Shown here: piece after piece, positions 45,028 through 53,164 of the stretch | Numbering within the stretch: the first letter of the stretch is position 1 | How the letters are laid out: each line of letters opens with the position of its first letter | NCBI GenBank assembly: GCA_002375695.1 | Contig: DFMO01000006.1 | Location: 62,001 to 126,000, forward strand | Direction: 5' to 3' | Length of the DNA: 64,000 nucleotides | Source of the DNA: Flavobacteriaceae bacterium UBA3591 | Lineage (GTDB): Bacteria; Bacteroidota; Bacteroidia; Flavobacteriales; Flavobacteriaceae | Translations under genes and position numbers: made by a program | The notes under the pieces: model-generated | What the model was told of the DNA's origin: nothing | The model's input: only the letters and a program-made list of their open reading frames with translations | Databases searched by the model: none

Positions 45028-46080
45028 TTAGTCCATTGTGGCTAACGCTCTGTTGGACAAGCTGCCGTTATAGTGTTTTTTATATTCAATCTTTCGTTCA
45101 ATGGCGGCTACTACAGTATCGGTAAATGCGGGAAGGTTTATATTTTCGCAATAATCCAAGCCGCCAGGACTAAGCACATTTATTTCAATAAGTTTGTCTT
45201 TTACGATATCTAAACCCACAAAAAAGAGTCCGTCTCTAATTAATTTTGGCGCCGTTAGGGATACAATTCGTTCAATTTCGGGGGTGAGTTTTGCTTTTTT
45301 AGCTTTGGCCCCCAAAGCCAGGTTACTTCTAAATTCGGACGAGTCGCTATTAACTCTTCTAATAATAGCTTTTTCGCCATTTTCTTCTAAAATTTTACCG
45401 TTCAACAAAATTACGCGTACATCGCCTTTACTTACTTCTGGCAAAAATTCTTGCGCAATAATATATCCCTTCGCACTAATGGTTTCAACTATTTGATTTA
45501 AGTTTTTTTTGTCTTCATCGATAAGATAAACATCTTGCCCGCCAGAGCCTTCCAAAGGTTTTAAAACCATCTTTTTATCCATTTTTTTCCAAAACTTCAA
45601 CAAATCCTCCTTGTTTCGGGTAATTAGGCTATCGGGTTTAATTTCAGAAGGTAATTCTTCAAAATACAATTTATCAATAAAGGCGTGACTCATGGCAAAA
45701 GCATCGTTTAAAACCAACACACCATTTTGTTGAATCATTCGCGCAAAAGCAATGCCGCTGTGCTCGGCCCAATGTCTATCTGACGACTCTTCGGTTGGAT
45801 TATTTCTTAAGAATAATACATCCATAGAAGCACTCGGGACCGATTTACTTTTTACGCTATCGTCTTGAACTTGTGTCCAAAAATCTTCAACAGCATCTTC
45901 TTTTATTGAAGATGGTATTTTTTTGCATCGCAGGCTAATATCTGTATCGCGATGAAAAATAAAATCGCCCACACTCATAACATACACGTCATGCCCGCGT
46001 TCGTGTGCTTTTTTTAAAATGTGAACTGTAGTCCCCCAGGTTTCAGTTTTAATGTCGCTTATTACAAAACATATTTTCAT
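45028..46080 (-). CDS. ATP-grasp ligase, glutathione-synthetase-like
   Basis: The 350-residue protein has a GshB-type pre-ATP-grasp domain (1-120) and an ATP-grasp domain with KPLEGSGGQDVYLI (near 197), IAQEFLPEVSKGDVRVILLNGK and the metal-binding KLIEINVLSPGG. Family enzymes make peptide bonds between a carboxylate and an amine. No gamma-glutamylcysteine ligase gene is present, and bshA suggests the thiol here is bacillithiol, so true glutathione synthesis is doubtful. Only 2 bp separate it from the upstream DUF1704 gene. Confidence 0.87.
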   Translation of the reverse strand: MKICFVISDIKTETWGTTVHILKKAHERGHDVYVMSVGDFIFHRDTDISLRCKKIPSSIKEDAVEDFWTQVQDDSVKSKSVPSASMDVLFLRNNPTEESSDRHWAEHSGIAFARMIQQNGVLVLNDAFAMSHAFIDKLYFEELPSEIKPDSLITRNKEDLLKFWKKMDKKMVLKPLEGSGGQDVYLIDEDKKNLNQIVETISAKGYIIAQEFLPEVSKGDVRVILLNGKILEENGEKAIIRRVNSDSSEFRSNLALGAKAKKAKLTPEIERIVSLTAPKLIRDGLFFVGLDIVKDKLIEINVLSPGGLDYCENINLPAFTDTVVAAIERKIEYKKHYNGSLSNRALATMD

Positions 46081-46082
46081 GA

Positions 46083-47918
46083 TTAGATAAGTTTAAAGAG
46101 AGATATCCCTTGTTTTATATTATTAATTCGTCGGTTAAAATTGTCTGTTTTTAGGTATCGAGGTTTTAATTTTGGTGGTTGCAACAGTTTTCGCGAGGTT
46201 AAATCGGTTATCATAGGCACGTGCTTGATAGCAAACTTTCCTGCCAGCAAAAATTCTAAATCGCCGCCATTTTTTAAATAATCGCGCAACTGCATTAATC
46301 CTTTTAAATAAATAATATCTTTTAAAAATCCACCGCCTTGAAACATTCGAGAGGTAATGTTGAAAGCCCTTTCTTTTGAAAAGTTATAGGTTTTATGCAA
46401 TAGGTTGAAAACGTCTATAAAAGAGGCATTGTCCATTAATGCTGCCCCAGCAACTACACGTCCTGCAAGCAATCGTAACCGGTTGGCAGATAACCCACCA
46501 ATTAAATATTCTGAAAGTACAGCAATGCCCTCTTGTAGGGGGTCGTAGTCTGCAAAACCAACGCTCAACAGACTTAACGGTTGTTGCAAACCGTTGTAAT
46601 GTGTAAGTGCATGCGTACCAATCTCGTGCTGAATTAAAGCTTCGGCCTCTTTGGGAGACAATGTATAATCTGATGGGAGGTACAATTCGCCGTTACTAAC
46701 CATCATTACATTGACGTCTTTTCTAATATGTACTTTACATTTATAATTGGGGTCTTGTTTTCTAAGATAGTCGAATTCTGCTTGTGCCATTTCAGCAAAA
46801 TTGTTCGCTGTTAATTCTTTGTTTTTCGCCTTTTCTTTGTCTTCGGAAATATGCTGAAGAATTAATTCGGCTTCAGTTAAAACATTTGTATCTAATCCTT
46901 TGTACAACCGAACGCTACTGTAGAAAAAGTTTTTTGAACCGCGTTCTTTCAGCATGGTTAATTGCTGGTCTAATTCTTCACGCTTTTCGTGAAATAAATA
47001 GGAGAGGGCAGGATCGTCTATTTGATCAATTTCTAAATTGTAAAGCCTTCTTTTTAAAATATCTGGGTCAATAGGGAGGAGGCGGTAGTGGTAGGGTTCC
47101 ACCTTTTTAAACTTGCTTTCAAAAAAAACCTCGCGTATACTCTGAATATTTACAGGCGCCACCAAAAGTAAAAATTGATAACTGTTTTCAATTTCGGTAA
47201 GCACGCGGTCCATTTTAAAAACTTCCTTATGGATTTGGCGTTTTCCTAAGGCATAGTAATTGGCTAAATTACTTGAAGTTTGCACGCGAATAAATTCAAA
47301 AACCGATTGATGAATAGCCACCGAAACGCTTTCTTGAAACTGTCTAAAATAAATAGGGTAAACTTCGCCTTCGGCATCGCGGTAAACGGGTGGTATTTCT
47401 AAGCCAATAAGTGTTCCTCCGCAATCTTTTATAGTTTCAATATCTAATAGCGGTTTTTCCGAGGATTGTTGGCGCTCTTTGGTTTGCTCAATTTTGGCAT
47501 CTAATTTTACCCCGTAAGTTGTACTTTCAATTTTTACAAGGGCTTCGCGTAACACTTCGAGCGAAACCGGTAATTTATGCGCTGGCCCCCGAATAATAAA
47601 CTGATTGCTTTTTGGGTCACCGCTATAAATTTCTATCAAAAAAAAGCTACCAAAGCGAGCGCTCATTTTATGGGTAAGCTGTTTTATTATTTCGGTAAAA
47701 TATGCGGTATTTTCTTCGCCAATAATTAAATAACTTGCAGCGGTTCGTGCTAGCCTAAGCGTACCTTTATCATTGGCTTTCTTTCTATAAATAAGTAAAA
47801 ACGGTACATCGTGTTCTAAGAATAAAAAACCGTTATGCGCCAAACTTTTTACAGTGCGTTCACCATCTCTTAATTTGCCAATAAGATCTGTTTTATCAAG
47901 ATGCGGGCTGGTTTTCAT
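46083..47918 (-). CDS. DUF1704 / QEGLA-motif zinc peptidase-like protein
   Basis: The 611-residue protein carries the family hallmarks: a zinc-binding helix IQHEIGTHALTH (HExxxH, about 423-434) and the namesake motif as QEGIAVLSEY (near 460). The N-terminal half (about 1-300) is the extra domain of the long bacterial form known as flavohemoglobin expression-modulating QEGLA protein. The eukaryotic members of DUF1704 (MATCAP) are carboxypeptidases that remove the terminal Tyr of tubulin. Here it heads an operon with an ATP-grasp ligase and an aspartoacylase-like enzyme, suggesting removal of a residue that the ligase adds. Confidence 0.88.
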   Translation of the reverse strand: MKTSPHLDKTDLIGKLRDGERTVKSLAHNGFLFLEHDVPFLLIYRKKANDKGTLRLARTAASYLIIGEENTAYFTEIIKQLTHKMSARFGSFFLIEIYSGDPKSNQFIIRGPAHKLPVSLEVLREALVKIESTTYGVKLDAKIEQTKERQQSSEKPLLDIETIKDCGGTLIGLEIPPVYRDAEGEVYPIYFRQFQESVSVAIHQSVFEFIRVQTSSNLANYYALGKRQIHKEVFKMDRVLTEIENSYQFLLLVAPVNIQSIREVFFESKFKKVEPYHYRLLPIDPDILKRRLYNLEIDQIDDPALSYLFHEKREELDQQLTMLKERGSKNFFYSSVRLYKGLDTNVLTEAELILQHISEDKEKAKNKELTANNFAEMAQAEFDYLRKQDPNYKCKVHIRKDVNVMMVSNGELYLPSDYTLSPKEAEALIQHEIGTHALTHYNGLQQPLSLLSVGFADYDPLQEGIAVLSEYLIGGLSANRLRLLAGRVVAGAALMDNASFIDVFNLLHKTYNFSKERAFNITSRMFQGGGFLKDIIYLKGLMQLRDYLKNGGDLEFLLAGKFAIKHVPMITDLTSRKLLQPPKLKPRYLKTDNFNRRINNIKQGISLFKLI

Positions 47919-48226
47919 TGCTATTATTTATTCGCTATTCAATCAATTTTTAAGAAATATATAAAATAAGTAGAGAGCAAAAGTTTGGTTTAATCATTAT
48001 TTAACAAGGCGTTAGGAAGGATTTATAATAAGCGCATCGCCATTGATGAAAACAACATGGACGGTTTAAAAATCTTGGACTCATCAATATGGAATATTTA
48101 TACATTGGGTTTGTAATTTGGTGTTTACTAAATATTAATTATGCGTTATTGATTAAAGTATTTATTACTTTTGTTGGTCATTATTGATTACCAAGGAATT
48201 ATATGAATTTCTATAAATTATAGACT
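47919..48226. other. 308-bp intergenic region between divergent genes
   Basis: No gene or repeat is seen. It should hold the promoter of the DUF1704 operon on the minus strand, where no clear -7 element was found. On the plus strand there is a TACTTTTG element at 48166-48173, 53 bp before the VGIGT-protein start. Confidence 0.5.
48166..48173 (+). promoter_or_regulatory. -7 promoter element of the VGIGT-motif gene
   Basis: TACTTTTG matches TAnnTTTG. No TTG at the preferred spacing is seen. Confidence 0.45.
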
Positions 48227-49036
48227 ATGAAACAATTTATTACACTCTTATTTATAATATGTTTAACCGTTACCTATACCTACGCGCAAGTGGGAATTGG
48301 CACTGTACGCCCCAAGAGCGACTTGCATATATCTGGCAGCAACAGCGATGGGGGTAGTATACAAATTGATGGTGGAATACGGTTGGGAGGCGATGAAAAC
48401 ACCAAAGGATCGTTGGGTAATGCCGGTCAGTTTTTAATGAGTACCGGTGGAGAAGCAAAATGGGTCTCGGTTGGAAAATTTGACGATTATTTTTCAGATT
48501 GTGCCGTGCCTCAAAGAACGGCAACTATAAATTTTTCGTTGCCCGACGGTAGTAACGGTAATGATGTAAATGTTACTGCTTTTCAGGTTGCCAATGCTTT
48601 AAACAGTTTACCCGAGGGCGGCATTATAGTTTTAAAAACAAACACCACAACTACATATAGTTCCAATGTAACCCGATTAACCGTAGCATTGCCATCTGCC
48701 AGCGCTGTACTAGGTAAGCCATTTGTTTTAGCTTTTGATGGCGCAGGGTTTACAAACAATTCATTAGCGCACAATAAGAGTATTGAAATATTGGTAAAGG
48801 CTACCGAAAATAATTCATATTTATACGAGTTAAGTACAGTCTCATCAAACCGTAAGTTTTTTATAAAACGATTTCCAAACAACAATAACGATTATAAAAT
48901 TTCAGAATTAGATAATAATTCGGGGTCAACTCGCCGTGTGTTATTATTTAACACCTATACCATAAAAGCTATTGACGATAAAACTTGGGCGTTTACAACG
49001 CGCGATTGCTACGTACAAAATCCTCGTCGGGGTTAA
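48227..49036 (+). CDS. Secreted protein with VGIGT motif
   Basis: The 269-residue precursor has a signal peptide (1-20, cleavage before QVGIGT). The mature N-terminus has VGIGTVRPKSDLHI, a motif that starts many flavobacterial surface proteins and resembles tail-fibre-like repeats (VGIGTxxPxxxL). After a GNAGQFLMSTGGEAKWV segment the rest (about 90-269) is beta-rich with Asn/Ser/Thr clusters and matches no family I know. There is no recognisable type IX C-terminal sorting signal. The gene is monocistronic. Confidence 0.75.
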   Translation: MKQFITLLFIICLTVTYTYAQVGIGTVRPKSDLHISGSNSDGGSIQIDGGIRLGGDENTKGSLGNAGQFLMSTGGEAKWVSVGKFDDYFSDCAVPQRTATINFSLPDGSNGNDVNVTAFQVANALNSLPEGGIIVLKTNTTTTYSSNVTRLTVALPSASAVLGKPFVLAFDGAGFTNNSLAHNKSIEILVKATENNSYLYELSTVSSNRKFFIKRFPNNNNDYKISELDNNSGSTRRVLLFNTYTIKAIDDKTWAFTTRDCYVQNPRRG

Positions 49037-49116
49037 TTCCAATCTTTGTTAAATAAGGGTTTTTTATTGCTGTCGATTTTGAACATTTGTTGGCAATTAT
49101 ATCTGGAACTATGTAA

Positions 49117-49139
49117 AATAGCGCTGAAAAAGCGCTATT
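49117..49139. terminator. Hairpin downstream of the VGIGT-motif gene
   Basis: AATAGCGCT (49117-49125) pairs perfectly with AGCGCTATT (49131-49139) around a GAAAA loop. It has only a weak T-tract on either strand. It lies 80 bp after the plus-strand gene and 120 bp after the minus-strand TIR gene, and may serve either. Confidence 0.45.
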
Positions 49140-49260
49140 CGCAAATTTACTAAATTGTTCTATAATTTATATTATGTAAAATCGCTGTTTTTACTTGTTG
49201 ATATTTATTATAAATATATACGTCCTCTACTTTCAGTAATTAATTATCGCAATTGAGGTA

Positions 49261-50280
49261 TTAGTTATATCGCACCCGCGCCCAAATGTTATTATTGGCA
49301 TCTACCCAAACATCATACACCAAGAGTTTTTCGCCAGGTTGAACATAGTTACCGCGACGTTCAAAATTTTCGCCTTCATAGAGCTCACTTTTAAATATGG
49401 GTGTAATTATATCATCGTACTGCGGTGGCGTACTTTGGTCTCCTGCATAATATAAATACTTAGTGAAATTGTATTTACCATTTTGTGTGCCGTACCAAAC
49501 GGTAGCACTTTTTTGTAACATGTTATTTATTTGGTCGTACGCTTCATCGTAATATTTAGAGGTTTTGCCGTAGGTATACAAAAATGCTAAGTACCCATCT
49601 AAATTATCATTGCTAAAAGTAGTTTGCCAATCTTGGTCTTCAACTGTTATAGTTTCAGTAGTATCGGTAAAATCATCGGTGTAATATGGATCTTCCGTTC
49701 CCATGGCAAAGGCAATAATCATAATAATAACAAATACTACTGCTCCACCTCCAATTATTATTCCGCCAATAATAACTAAGTTATTATTTGATTTTGTTTT
49801 TCGTGGAGGATAATGTGGCGGATTAGAGTGCTGTTGTTTTCTAGGCGGCGTAAAAGTACCTTTAGGCACATTAACTTCGTTGGTGGGTTTTATAGATAAC
49901 TGTAGATTTAAATCTTTTACTAATCTTTCAAAACCTAAATCGTGGCCTAAGGCTTCAAAGTCTATAAATTGTTTTCGAGCCAAACGCATGGGTACATCGC
50001 ACTCCTCTATTTTTATTGGGTTTAGGTTTTTACCCAAACTCATAGCGTAGGACATTTCATCTTTTACAGGATCAGATTCTACCGAGGTTTTTGAAAGAAT
50101 TACAACCAAGGCATCTGCCTTTTTAATCTCCTCTTCAATGGTATCGTCCCAATCATTACCGGTCATAATATTTTTATCAAACCAAACTTCAAACCCTTGA
50201 GAGCGCAATGCTTCTACCAAAGTTTTTACATATTTAGTATCGCGTCGGGAATAACTAATAAAAATTCTTTTTCCACTCAT
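49261..50280 (-). CDS. TIR-domain protein with transmembrane helix and extracytoplasmic C-terminal domain
   Basis: Residues 1-135 form a TIR domain: RIFISYSRRD (5-14), VWFDKN (32-37), WDDTIEEEIKKADALVVILSKTSVES (44-69), with E75 at the position of the catalytic Glu of NAD-cleaving TIR domains. A Pro/basic linker (about 142-165) leads to a Gly-rich TM helix (168-193). The remainder (194-339) lies outside the cytoplasm if the TIR domain is inside; its end (KLLVYDVWVDANNNIWARVRY) looks like an SH3b-type strand set. TIR proteins in bacteria include immune NADases and virulence factors; the role here is unknown. Confidence 0.85.
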   Translation of the reverse strand: MSGKRIFISYSRRDTKYVKTLVEALRSQGFEVWFDKNIMTGNDWDDTIEEEIKKADALVVILSKTSVESDPVKDEMSYAMSLGKNLNPIKIEECDVPMRLARKQFIDFEALGHDLGFERLVKDLNLQLSIKPTNEVNVPKGTFTPPRKQQHSNPPHYPPRKTKSNNNLVIIGGIIIGGGAVVFVIIMIIAFAMGTEDPYYTDDFTDTTETITVEDQDWQTTFSNDNLDGYLAFLYTYGKTSKYYDEAYDQINNMLQKSATVWYGTQNGKYNFTKYLYYAGDQSTPPQYDDIITPIFKSELYEGENFERRGNYVQPGEKLLVYDVWVDANNNIWARVRYN

Positions 50281-50305
50281 GACCTACATATTTTAAATTA
50301 AGACG

Positions 50306-50533
50306 TTATTTTTCCATTAGCTCGTAGGTTTTTTTAAATATAGAGGAATCGCATACATACATTTCATTATTTACGCCTATCATTAACCAATCGCCCGCTT
50401 TCCCTTGCATTACCCCTTCCATGGTTTCAACTGTAAAAGGCTCATCAATTTGAACACACTTAATAGGGATTGGTTTTTTAACCGCTTTTTTGAACTTTAA
50501 TTCGGGCAGCTTGTTTTGAGTAAATTTCCGCAT
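50306..50533 (-). CDS. PGDYG-like small protein
   Basis: The 75-residue protein has the pattern KKPIPIKCVQIDEPFTVETMEGVMQGKAGDWLMIGVNNEMYVCDSSIFKKTYE. This resembles the PGDYG-type small domain found in phages and bacteria, with GDWLMIG in place of PGDY-like residues. No signal peptide or TM segment is present. It precedes the TIR gene by 25 bp on the same strand and is likely cotranscribed with it. Its function is unknown. Confidence 0.75.
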   Translation of the reverse strand: MRKFTQNKLPELKFKKAVKKPIPIKCVQIDEPFTVETMEGVMQGKAGDWLMIGVNNEMYVCDSSIFKKTYELMEK

Positions 50534-50737
50534 TAAGTATAATTTTGCACTTAAATTACGATAAAATTTTCATTCTCAACAATTTGAAAAAACATCTTTT
50601 TGAGTAGTATTTAATTATTTCAATATAAACTACTCGATATATAACCCATTTAAACAAGCAGTACTGAACTAAAAATTCACTAAAATAATTAGCTGGGTAT
50701 TAACATTTCTATATAACTATGGTTAATATCTTCGACT

Positions 50738-50745
50738 TATTTTTG
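50738..50745 (+). promoter_or_regulatory. -7 promoter element of the TerC-family gene
   Basis: TATTTTTG fits TAnnTTTG and ends 18 bp before the ATG at 50764. Confidence 0.45.
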
Positions 50746-50763
50746 ATACATAATTTTTAACAT

Positions 50764-51723
50764 ATGACAGTCTGGATAGTATTTACAGCCTTTATAATCT
50801 TATTTTTAGCTTTAGATTTAGGTGTTTTTAATAGAACACCTCACGTAATTAAAACCAAGGAGGCTGCTATTTGGACTTCCATTTGGGTGTCTTTAGCCCT
50901 TGCCTTTTCGGGGGTAATTTATTGGGTTTTTAAGGATGGTTTAATTGAAAATCCTACCAATTTAACACCCAATGCCGCCGTGCTTAAATATATTACAGGC
51001 TATTTAATTGAACTATCCTTGAGTATCGATAATGTTTTTGTAATTGCCGTAATTTTTTCATCTTTTGCAATTCCGCAGAAATATCAACACGAAGTTTTAT
51101 TTTACGGAATTTTAGGAGCTATTGTTTTTAGAGCTTTAATGATATTTTTTGGGGTAGCGCTAATCAACAAGTTTGACTGGATTATCTATGTTTTTGGAGC
51201 GTTTTTATTATTTACAGCCTACCGAATGTTAACGCATAAAGAAGCTGAATTTAATCCCAAAAAATCGAAAATCTTTAGGTTTATTAAAAAATTATTTCCG
51301 GTAAGTACCAAAATGGACGGCGATAAATTTTTTATAAAACGAATGGGAGTTCGCGCTGCTACCCCCCTATTTCTCGCATTGATAATTATTGAATTAACCG
51401 ACATACTTTTTGCCTTAGATAGCATTCCGGCAATACTTGCTATCACTGCAGATCCATTTATTGTATTTAGCTCCAATATTTTAGCAATTTTGGGGCTGCG
51501 ATCTATGTATTTTTTAATATCGCGAATGCTCACTAAATTTAGGTTTATTAATTACAGTTTGGTAGTAATCTTAGCGTTTGTGGGTTTAAAAATGATTTTT
51601 GCTCACAATGTCGATATCCCTGAATGGCTTTCACTAGGTATTATTGCCCTATCGTTAGCAGGAGGAATAATTGCTTCAGTTGCAATTCCGGCAAATTCAG
51701 ATTCAATTGTAAAGGAAGATTAA
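50764..51723 (+). CDS. TerC-family integral membrane protein
   Basis: The 319-residue inner-membrane protein has about eight TM helices and the TerC signatures LDLGVFNR (near 18), ELSLSIDNVFVIAVIF (near 85), ELTDILFALDSIPAILAI (near 212) and SNILAILGLRSMYF. The Asp residues inside helices suggest metal ion transport; related Alx/TerC proteins handle manganese or support metal loading of exported proteins. No other ter genes are nearby. Confidence 0.93.
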   Translation: MTVWIVFTAFIILFLALDLGVFNRTPHVIKTKEAAIWTSIWVSLALAFSGVIYWVFKDGLIENPTNLTPNAAVLKYITGYLIELSLSIDNVFVIAVIFSSFAIPQKYQHEVLFYGILGAIVFRALMIFFGVALINKFDWIIYVFGAFLLFTAYRMLTHKEAEFNPKKSKIFRFIKKLFPVSTKMDGDKFFIKRMGVRAATPLFLALIIIELTDILFALDSIPAILAITADPFIVFSSNILAILGLRSMYFLISRMLTKFRFINYSLVVILAFVGLKMIFAHNVDIPEWLSLGIIALSLAGGIIASVAIPANSDSIVKED

Positions 51724-51802
51724 TTTCACAAAATCCTATTAAATGTTTGGATTGATTTTTTTGCTATTGTATCTTTAAATTTGAAACATAAAACAAAGAC
51801 AC

Positions 51803-52105
51803 ATGAATATAAATTTTGAGTATCACGAGGTATCTGCTAGCAACAGATTAGAGGTTTTTGTGGCCGAAAAATTAAACAAGCTTGAGGCAAAGTACGATTC
51901 AATTATAGCTTCTGACGTATATTTTAAGAAAGAAAATACAACAAACCCCGAAATAGGGAAAATTTGTAGCGTTCGATTGAGTATTCCAGGTTCTACAATT
52001 TTTGCCGAAAGTTCGTCGGCTTCATTCGAGGCTTCTGTTGCAAAAGTTATGACCGAGCTACGTTCGCAACTTCAAAAAAGGAAAGAAAAACTACAATCAC
52101 GCTAA
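51803..52105 (+). CDS. Ribosome hibernation promoting factor (short HPF/RaiA type)
   Basis: The 100-residue protein has the S30AE fold pattern: INFEYHEVSASNRLEVFVAEKLNKLEAKYDSI, a strand with YFKK, and the helix SFEASVAKVMTELRSQLQKRKEKLQS. Short HPFs bind the decoding centre of the 30S subunit in stationary phase. It is followed after 4 bp by a cysteine-less ArsC-like gene, which implies a shared transcript. Confidence 0.9.
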   Translation: MNINFEYHEVSASNRLEVFVAEKLNKLEAKYDSIIASDVYFKKENTTNPEIGKICSVRLSIPGSTIFAESSSASFEASVAKVMTELRSQLQKRKEKLQSR

Positions 52106-52109
52106 TAGA

Positions 52110-52583
52110 ATGAAAGACATGGGAGTTATTGCACGAGATGATAAACAACTAACGCTTATTTACAGTAGTAATACGCGTGTAGGAACACACACGTTGAGCT
52201 ATCTTACCGGTATTGACGAAAAATACCTTGCCATAGATTTGGCCAAAACAAGGGTTGCAGATACCCAATGGGCAGAAATTGCCGATGCTTTGGGGGTTAC
52301 TATTGGCGATTTAGTAGATAAAAGACAGTTGGATATAGATGTTGAAAGTACTGTAAACTTTAACGCAGACGATTGGTTGAAAATAATTCAAAACAACGAT
52401 ACAGTAATTTCACAACCTATTGCTATTATGGGCGATAGAACAAAACAAATTACAAACCCGCCCGAAATTATGGAGTTTTTTAATGTAGATTCGGCCGGTT
52501 TAGAACAGAGTCCGTTAAACGATACAGAACCCGACTTAAAACCAACTTCAGACGGTGAAAATTTTATAGAAAAGAATAAATAA
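52110..52583 (+). CDS. ArsC/Spx-like protein lacking cysteines
   Basis: The 157-residue protein has the thioredoxin-fold ArsC pattern (LTLIYSSNTRVGTHTLSYL, DLAKTRVADTQWAEIADALG, DLVDKRQ, DDWLKIIQNNDTVISQPIAIMGDR), but the catalytic Cys of ArsC/Spx is replaced by Ser-Ser-Asn and the protein has no Cys at all. It cannot reduce arsenate by the usual route and may be a binding or regulatory protein. A start at the next Met (MGVIARDD, 52119) is equally possible. It is coupled to the hibernation factor gene. Confidence 0.82.
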   Translation: MKDMGVIARDDKQLTLIYSSNTRVGTHTLSYLTGIDEKYLAIDLAKTRVADTQWAEIADALGVTIGDLVDKRQLDIDVESTVNFNADDWLKIIQNNDTVISQPIAIMGDRTKQITNPPEIMEFFNVDSAGLEQSPLNDTEPDLKPTSDGENFIEKNK

Positions 52584-52585
52584 TT

Positions 52586-52951
52586 TTATTCGGTTTTTAC
52601 TTCATCTAAAGGTTGAAATTTAAGCTTAACACGCTTATATACTTCAAGTTGTGGACGCGTTAAAATGTCATTCATTTCGGCAGTTTCCTCTTTTTGAAGT
52701 TTATACAGTTTGTTAAGCTTTTCTTTTCCTGAATATTTCGCTTCAATTTTGTTTCGGCTAATTAAAAATTCGGCAACTTTCTGCTCAAATAACAACTGTT
52801 GCTCCCCCGTTAAACTCAGTTTTGCAGTGTATTGGTTAGTGAGTTCTTTGGCCTCCATTTCAACCTTGGCATTCGAATTTTGTAATAATGGATCTTGCGA
52901 ATAGGTTGTAACTCCTATAAATAAAACGATTATTGTAAATAACTTCTTCAT
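52586..52951 (-). CDS. Small secreted protein, helical, unknown function
   Basis: The 121-residue precursor has a signal peptide (about 1-19, cleavage before QDPLLQ). The mature part is helical and charged (AKVEMEAKELTNQYTAKLSLTGEQQLLFEQKVAEFLISRNKIEA). The pattern resembles periplasmic LTxxQ/Spy-like helical proteins, which is a weak suggestion. It converges with the ArsC-like gene. Confidence 0.7.
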   Translation of the reverse strand: MKKLFTIIVLFIGVTTYSQDPLLQNSNAKVEMEAKELTNQYTAKLSLTGEQQLLFEQKVAEFLISRNKIEAKYSGKEKLNKLYKLQKEETAEMNDILTRPQLEVYKRVKLKFQPLDEVKTE

Positions 52952-53110
52952 AATTTTAGTTTTTTTGATTCACTTGAAAATAATAATTTTTAGGATAGTT
53001 TTTTTCAATTTAACGCATTTTAACGCCTTTGTAGCAAGCGTTTAACAGCTTTATGATGATTGCCCAGTTATTGCTGTTTTAGACCAATTGAAGGCTAATT
53101 TTCGGCACAA

Positions 53111-53142
53111 AAAAACCCACTCTTAATTAGAGCGGGTTTTAA
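53111..53142 (-). terminator. Intrinsic terminator of the OmpA-like gene
   Basis: On the minus strand AACCCGCTCT and AGAGTGGGTT pair around AATTA with one G-T wobble, and a T-tract follows. It lies 25 bp past the OmpA-like stop. Confidence 0.85.
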
Positions 53143-53164
53143 AACATTTATTAGTTTTTATCTA

